Assembly: GCA_026018925.1 (NCBI GenBank)
Contig: JAKSZU010000003.1
Location: 2,927,867 to 2,991,866 of the forward strand
Origin: Tupaia tana
Taxonomy: Eukaryota; Chordata; Mammalia; Scandentia; Tupaiidae
Reading direction: 5' to 3'
Length of the DNA: 64,000 bases
In this document: piece after piece, positions 57,746-64,000 of the stretch
Layout of the letters: each line of letters starts with the position of its first letter
Numbering within the stretch: position 1 is the stretch's first letter
Notes under the pieces: generated by a model
Databases searched by the model: none
What the model saw: the letters and a program-made list of their open reading frames with translations, nothing else
Told to the model about the DNA's origin: nothing
Position numbers and translations under genes: made by a program

Positions 57746-59167
57746 CGGCAAAACCAATGACAAGATGGTGAACGTTTCTGACTGGTTTTAGCATGGAAGT
57801 TTATCCACAACCCCCCTGATACAAGGTAACCTAGGCAAAATACACTGGGTTATCTCGAAAACCATTTTCCTAAATGGCCAAAACTTGTATAAAAGTGACA
57901 AGTTTATTACTGAGCAGATTCTGCCTCTTCAACTAACCAACCCCTGGTCCGAGCGTTGACCGCCCGACGTCTGGCCATCACCGCCGGGCGGTGCTGCCGC
58001 TGCCACACTGCAGCTGTACCAGGTCCGCCTGCTCTCGTGGGCCGCAGCAGCCTGCGCAGGGGTGAGGAGGGAAGGCTTTCGCGACAGGCCTCAGGGGATT
58101 CACTAGGAGTGCCGCAGGGGAAGATACTCTGAGACTGGCCTGGTGTGAGCGAAGGCGTGAAGGTCAGGGCCGCGTGGTGCACCCAGGGAGCTGCGGTCGG
58201 CAGGGACAGCTGTCACTCGTGCAGGCTGGGGCTTGGGGTGAGCGGACAGCGGGGAGGGGACGGTTCGGCGGTGGGAAGCCTGAACTCCCTCTCAGGGAGT
58301 TTGGTTCTTCTGTTCTGAGGAACTGAGACAGCAAAGACACAGGAGAACAGAAATTCCATCTGCATTTCAGAAATGCTGACACAGAGGCTGCGGGGAGACG
58401 GGAGGCAGGAGCTGGGATCCGCAGAGTGGAGGGGCAGACGGCGTGAAGGAGCGCTGGCAGGGGTTAGAGTCCACGCGGCCTACGTGAGGAGGGAGGACGA
58501 GGTCGGGCTTTCCCAGCTCACACCTGGGTGACGGGGCAGGTGGGCTGCGAAGAGGAAGAGAAGGTTTGGGGGAGGTCCGCTTTGAACCCTGCTAGGAAGA
58601 AGCTCGCGGCCATGGGAGGTCTGCACTTAGGTTAGACCGGAGACTGCGGCCCCCTCGTGGGTGACAGGCAAGGCACAGCTTACAGAGCAGGTCTTGGAAA
58701 CAAAGCGCTTTGAGCCAAGAGCAGACCGAGAGTGACCCAGGGAGAGGCCCATTTTCATCCGGGGTCGGACAGAGATGTCCCGAGGTCTCACTGAGTGTCG
58801 ACACGCACTGAGGTCCCTCCTCTCTGAGACTGCAGGGCGTTCTGCGAGGGGCCGCTGCTATCCTAGCGTGGTCATGGCTCTACCCAAAGGAGGCTCTCGC
58901 CGTCCCAGCTCACTGACACCGTGTCACCCCTCGCCCAGTGACAAGGCTGGGAGCTCACACAAGCACAGCCGTCCAAATTGCACTGAAACAAATGCAGGCC
59001 CCAGATGAGCTGGACAAAGACCCCTCTGATACGGTGTTACCCTTCAGTCCTTCCGTTCCTGCAGGGCGAAGACCTGAAGCCCCCGCCTACTCCCCACGCT
59101 GGTCGCACCTCACCTTCTTCCTGCTAGCCCACCCCGTGGGTTCCCAAGAAGGCCCCATTGCCTTTCT

Positions 59168-59426
59168 TTCTTTCTTTCTTTTTTTTTTTTTCCCTTAGTT
59201 TTTACTATAGGGCACATGTGGAGAGAGAGAGAGAGAGAGGGAGAGAGAGAGACCACTTCCCCCAGGGGGGATGGCCACATGGCAATTTCTTCTCTCGCAT
59301 TCTCTGAGGCTTTGGGCATGCACGCACATGCACCCGGTGTGCTCTGTAAGTCTCCAGTCTGGGACTACCACTCCGTCGGCCATGCGGGACTCAGTCACAT
59401 TAACTACCACACCGCCAGCTGGACCA
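59168..59426 (-). mobile_element. tRNA-derived SINE (family I), antisense
   Basis: 'gtttttactatagggcacat', a (GA)n run, 'ggctttgggcatgcacgcac' and 'accacaccgccagctggacc' define the copy. A second copy in the same orientation starts about 20 bases further right. Confidence 0.88.
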
Positions 59427-59446
59427 AAGAAGCTGCCTCCCCCCTT

Positions 59447-59696
59447 CATTTTAGGTTTTAGCCACAGGGCGCATGTGCTTGCTGCAGAGAGAGTCAGAGA
59501 CAGTGGGAGGGAAAGTGAGAAATCAACCCCCGGGGGAATGGCCTTGCTGCAATCCTTTCTCCATTTTCCTCCTGGAATTTTGGGCATGCACATGCACATG
59601 ACTGATGTGAGTTTCAAACCACCGGGTCCAGAACTTGAACCTCAGTTGGCCATGTGGGAGTGCAGCACCATAACCACTATACTACCCGTTGGCCTC
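59447..59696 (-). mobile_element. tRNA-derived SINE (family I), antisense
   Basis: 'ggttttagccacagggcgca', 'attttgggcatgcacatgca', 'ccagaacttgaacctcagtt' and 'actacccgttggcctc' define the copy, placed in tandem with the one at 59168. Confidence 0.88.
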
Positions 59697-60249
59697 AAAG
59701 GCCAATTTCTACTGGGGCAAACCCTCACCTCCTCCCAGCCAGAGCTGCCTGAGGACAAGAAGCTGGGACCATTCTCCTCTTTTGGCTGTGCTTGCTCTGC
59801 CCAGACCTGCCCTTCCCCTGCCCTGTCTGCCCTGCCCTGTCCTGCCGTGCCCTCCCCTCTCTCTGGCTCTTTCCGCACTTTCTATCTGGAGCCCTTGCTG
59901 CCGTATGGAGCACCCTCTGCTTCAGTATTTGCATGTCTGGTCTCAGCTGTTGATTTCTGATTCCAGTAGGGGAGGGTTGTGCCTCCTAACCTTTTCCCTC
60001 CCCCTCTGCAACTCGTATAAGTCAATATCAACGGCCACACTCAATACACAAGGAAATACCTTGACTTTCAAATGTAACTACATTTCAAAATTCTGTTTTC
60101 TCCAAAATTCTTTTGGTCTTTATCTCGATTCACCATGACCACTTTCCTCCCTCGTTTTCAGGCATGTGCAAGCTTTCTGCTGCCTGCAGCGACAGGCTGG
60201 AGCAGTACAGGGCACAAAATCCACACGCCTTCTCCCCAAACACCCGCTT

Positions 60250-60472
60250 TTAATTTTTTTTAGAGAGATTTTTGCTCTAGGATGTGTGTGCTCGCCAGAG
60301 ACAGAAAGTGCTGGTCATACTACAATCCCTTCTCTTCCAATCTCCTCTCGGGATTTTGGGCACACACGCACATGTGCCCAGCATGAGTATTAAGCTTCTG
60401 GGTCTGGGACTTGAACTGAGGTTAACTACGTGGGAGTCCAGGGACATAACCATTATATCATCTGCTGATCCC
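60250..60472 (-). mobile_element. tRNA-derived SINE (family I), antisense, internally deleted
   Basis: 'gagagatttttgctctagga', 'gattttgggcacacacgcac', 'gtctgggacttgaactgagg' and 'catctgctgatccc'. The 'gagaaatcacccccc' stretch is missing after 'gacagaaagt', giving a shorter copy. Confidence 0.85.
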
Positions 60473-61087
60473 TAAACACCAGTTTTAAACAGAGATTTCA
60501 TGACACACAACAAAATAAATGGGAAATACAGAGGAAGGTATAGTTTCCATGTTTACAAAATACGTCACATTTTCCTTAGTCAGACTTTATCGTGAACACT
60601 TTATGAGTGTGTGGATCACAGAGCAAACTCTGAGTGCTCAACTGGAACTCTCGAGAAGGATGGGAACATTCAGTTACATGGATTTTCTTGGTGAATTTTC
60701 TAAGTTAGAAAGAAATCTTCAATTTCCATCTTTATTAGAAGAATACTTCTGTGTTTTCTCCTGTCCTGATTTATGAGGTACACATATAAAATTGTTATCG
60801 ACAGCAATCTTGAGTCACTCACCCTCATCGACATAAACATGTGTTTTCATTGCTCAGAACTACTGGGCAGCAGTGGTAGAACAGGGCCGGATTAAATCTA
60901 CACCCGGCCTCAGAGACCGCTGCTCTGATGGTTTGGGACAGTGCTACTCTCCCAGCTTGGCAGTCTACTAACCATCAGACTGTTTAGCAGCGAGTCCACT
61001 GAGTCTGATCTCACTGAGTCTGTATTTGACGATTCTGGGACTCTGGAACGCTAGCACAACTTTTAGGTGACTCACTGAATAGAAATC

Positions 61088-61134
61088 TTTGTGTGTGTGC
61101 GCATGTGCGTGCGTGTGTGTGTGTGAGAGAGAGA
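61088..61134. repeat. (GT)n/(GA)n microsatellite
   Basis: Interrupted GT repeats (with gcgcatgtgcgtgc in the middle) followed by a short GA run. Confidence 0.85.
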
Positions 61135-61774
61135 GGTAGTTCATACCCTTAATATTTCCAAAACTGATTCAAAGTAGATATAATAAAAGCACAAGTCACA
61201 CGTTCCCAGGGTGGTTTTAATAAAGCTAAAAGCAACACCCATAGCCGAAGAGCAAGCTAATCACAGAAGGAGTCAGGGATGAGATAATTACTGTAATTGG
61301 GCACAATTTAGCTTTTAGTTCAGGAAAATCAAGGCCAAGAGGGGAACGTGTTGAATAGCTCTGTTTGGCAAGAAGTGCGATGCAGCTGGGGCTGGGCGGT
61401 GGCGAAGGAAGCAGGGGCTGGCAGCAGGGCCCGGACATCGGGCTGGAGCGACCAGCCCTGGGCGGACAGGCCGGTCACCTGGCTCATCAGCCTCCCCTCA
61501 CTACGGAGCTCGAGGCTGGGCTGGCTGATCACGGAGACGGCTTTCATCTTTAATTCTGTTGCATCCCAAAGTCCCATGAATATTTACATCAGAAAAAAGA
61601 CGTGTAGCAAACTAATTAGTTGGGCTATTACCAAACTTCCACTGGAAAGGAGAACTGGTTATCGTGAAAGGGAAATCAAACATTCATAATGGATTTGATA
61701 TGTATTACAAAGGGGGAAAGAGCACCTCTCCCTGTCACGGTTGGACGCCCAGTGATTATACTGCCATCGCCGTC

Positions 61775-62030
61775 TTACTTATTTACTTATTTGGCTTAGG
61801 ATGCGTGCACTCGCCAGAGAGAGACAAAGAGGGAGAGACAGAAAGTGAGAAATCACCCCCCAGGGGGGATGGCCACACCACAGTCCCTTCTTCTCCACTC
61901 TCTTCTTGAATTTTGGGCAACATGCGCATGTGCCTAGCATATTTTTCAAGCTTCTGGGTCCAGGACTCGAGCTGTGTGGTCAGCCATGTGGGATCCTGCC
62001 ACCTTAACCATCATACCACCTGGCTGGCCT
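61775..62030 (-). mobile_element. tRNA-derived SINE (family I), antisense
   Basis: 'ttggcttaggatgcgtgcac', 'agaaatcaccccccagggg', 'gtccaggactcgagctgtgt' and 'ataccacctggctggcc' define the copy. Confidence 0.88.
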
Positions 62031-63299
62031 ACCATAGGTGTCCGTAATGGGCACAGAAGGCTGCAGTGCCCGACTGCTTACCCTTGTGATTGGCTTCATG
62101 AGTTGTCCCATTTCCTGAGGAAGAAGGACTTACCAACATTTCTAAGATGAACGCCTTGTTATGTGTGATATGAAACTTAATTTACAGGAGCACACACAGA
62201 ACGACTTGCATGGCCACAGAAGTGGCTGTCCCCATTGGTCTAGCAATGACCATGAGCAAGTTTTGTGTTCCTTTAAGCAAATTGGACAGTCATGGTGGAG
62301 GCCATTCTCACTTCACAGGGAACACTACACAGCCAACTCGCCGTCAGCACACTATACACACCACGCACCGTAACACGTGGGCACACAGCCGTTCTGGCTC
62401 AGACCTCACAACCTGGTCAGTACATCTCTCAAGGTGACTCTGGTGAAGAACCAGAATGCGGACCAGAGAGGCCAGTGTGCCCCTGCGTGGCTGGCAGATG
62501 CGTGGAGTGAACAAGGCATCCAAAAACAGCCCGAGGAATGCTGATCTTGTCTCTCAGTGGCTTTCATTCTGGGTGCACTACAAACATCACCTCTGGTTCC
62601 TTGGATGACTCACCCATGGGCCATAAACTGAAAGTTGGAATTACCAACTGGTGCTAAAAGGATTGGAAAAACCCTCTTGCATCCAGAACCTAACAGCTGC
62701 CTGCTCCCGCACAGAATCTGACCTTCAGTTGGCTTTCTGCTTCTGTTGCCCCGGAAACCTGGTAAGGGTAGAACGTCAGCTCTCTCGGCAGATAGCATTA
62801 TTTTGGATAGATCGCATCTGGAGGAGATCCAGAAACACAGACAGAAAGCTGCCCCTGTGACTCACTCTACACAGTGACTCTTATGTTATTGTGCACCTTC
62901 CTGCTGGGTCCTGAAGGCACGCCTCTGGTTCCTAAAGTGCTTAGACAGGGAAGAGTCCACCCTCTGCCATGGGGGTCCTGTCTCCTTGCATCCGAGCTGT
63001 CATCTTGCAGTCGGGCTGGGGGAGAAGAGAGACCCTGGGTGGCTGCTGAGCAGACTGAAGCATGGAGTCCTGCAGCAGAGGGACCCTGGAACTGTCCTGC
63101 TGGCAAGCTGCTCCTAGCCTTACTGTCCTGAGCCCAGCTGAGGCCCGTGTGGACTCATGCTGACCTGAGAGTTTGATGTTTGCTTGACCCATCCAAGACT
63201 CCTCGTGGGTGTTTCAGAGCAGCCCTCAGACTCCTAAGAGCAGTCAGCCTTTTGGCAGAGCCCACCTTCTCTGGGTTAGTGTCAAAAGAAACCAGATGA

Positions 63300-63561
63300 G
63301 GACCAGCAGTTGGCATAATGGCTATGTTGCTGGACTCTCATGTAGTCGACCGCAGTTCAAGTTTCAGACCTAGTGGCTTAAACTCATGCTGGGTGCATGT
63401 GCATGCGTGCCCGTGATCCCCAGAGGAGAATGGAGAAGGGATTGCGGCATGGCCATCCCCCCTGGGGGGTGATTTCTCGCTTTCTGTCTCTCTGTTTCTC
63501 CCTCTTTCTGGTGAGCGCACACGCCCTATAGCAAAAACCTCTAAAAAAAAAAAAAAAAAAA

Positions 63562-63601
<40 letters not shown>
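63300..63601 (+). mobile_element. tRNA-derived SINE (family I) with (GAAA)n tail
   Basis: 'ggaccagcagttggcataat', 'ccctggggggtgatttctcg', 'ccctatagcaaaaacctcta', then poly(A) expanding into (GAAA)n and (GA)n. The direct repeat accagatga before (about 63291) and after (about 63602) is the target-site duplication. Confidence 0.92.
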
Positions 63602-63603
<2 letters not shown>

Positions 63604-63687
63604 CCAGATGATGTGGGAGGTTGAAGGCTTTACTGGAGTAAAACGCCCATGGAGTAACACCAAGAAGTGATTAGTATGTAAGGGGAT

Positions 63688-63815
63688 ATCAAACGGTTTG
63701 TGAAAAACGGAATTAAAGTATGAATTTATTTTGGTACCAAAAAATGTTTAAATTCATGCATAGCTTTTATTTTATAATATGCACTTTTCATGAACTTTCT
63801 CAACACCTCTCACAT
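63688..63815. mobile_element. MITE-like DNA element (mariner-like appearance)
   Basis: The left end 'cggtttgtgaaaaacgg' and right end 'cttttcatgaactttctc' are inverted with respect to each other. The interior 'aaattcatgcatagctttta' to 'ataatatgcacttttcatga' matches the copies at 12160 and 16150. No transposase frame. Confidence 0.6.
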
Positions 63816-64000
63816 ACCAACACCAGAAAGTGATGAGTTATAAGTGTATTTTTCGGAAAATCAAACCGGATGGCTTGAGAGCCTGTAATCAGTTTGGCTG
63901 GTGGGGGGTGGGGGTGACTGCATCGCAAAAGCCACCAGGCTCTGACTTTGTGCATTCATTATTAGTGTAGAATGCATGAAAAAAGTGAAATGTCATAATC

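Larger units (their letters stand above)
50705..64000 (-). other. DPP6: Upstream DPP6 intron, partial (at least 13.3 kb)
   Basis: Everything beyond the exon at 50584-50704 is intron of unknown total length, because the preceding exon is not in the window. 51530-53310, 53520-55370, 56700-59160, 60480-61770 and 62035-63285 show no gene or clear repeat by eye. The 1.3-kb array at 55.4-56.7 kb and the SINE cluster at 59.2-62.0 kb are listed separately. Confidence 0.85.

Noticed and set aside
1-64000. Functional tRNA genes at box-B-like sites (for example 5835, 35655, 44075)
   Set aside because: Each is part of a SINE body with (TC)n and poly(A) tail. The acceptor stems do not pair and the heads are diverged from any tRNA.

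Overview
The window is mammalian nuclear DNA from inside one large gene, DPP6 (dipeptidyl-peptidase-like 6, an auxiliary subunit of Kv4 potassium channels), transcribed on the minus strand. Four short coding exons have correct AG/GT splice boundaries and fit together in phase. In transcript order they are 50704-50584, 20282-20128, 17984-17887 and 150-27. Together they encode about 165 contiguous residues of the extracellular beta-propeller. Earlier exons lie beyond base 64000 and later ones before base 1. The remaining 99% or so is intron. I see no second protein-coding gene, no RNA gene and no bacterial, viral or CRISPR-type system. The long open frames in the GC-rich minisatellites are by-products of repeats without stop codons.

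Layout by region. 151-17886 (intron between the last two exons here) holds most of the minisatellites: a GC-rich array at 340-535, a 37-bp array at 1085-1806, smaller arrays near 2.0, 2.9 and 7.1-7.5 kb, and a 62-bp array at 8.8-10.5 kb. It also has an AT-rich island at 3.8-6.6 kb with an L1 3' end and SINEs. 17985-20127 is a short intron. 20283-50583 is a 30.3-kb intron with an antisense L1, a local duplication (28.5 and 30.2 kb), a 47-bp minisatellite (31.7-32.9 kb), a MIR-like element and many SINEs. 50705-64000 is upstream intron with a 1.3-kb array of 19-bp units (55.4-56.7 kb), then AT-richer DNA with clustered SINEs.

Organism: a placental mammal. The commonest repeat is a tRNA-derived SINE of about 240 bp with a pol III box-B-like motif, a (TC)n stretch, a conserved 'ctatagcaaaaac' end and a poly(A) tail. 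It is neither Alu nor B1/B2, and I saw none of those. A second SINE-like family is also present. I cannot name the species. A lineage with its own tRNA-derived SINEs, such as colugos, is possible but is only a guess. The abundance of GC-rich minisatellites fits a near-telomeric location, as for human DPP6 at 7q36.

The most interesting unexplained signals are these: a 65-nt exon-like stretch at 36063-36127 whose inclusion would put an immediate stop into the DPP6 frame (a candidate poison exon); a recent 485-bp direct duplication; a minisatellite that alternates two unit types; and a 19-bp array that would place dense G-quadruplex motifs in the DPP6 pre-mRNA.
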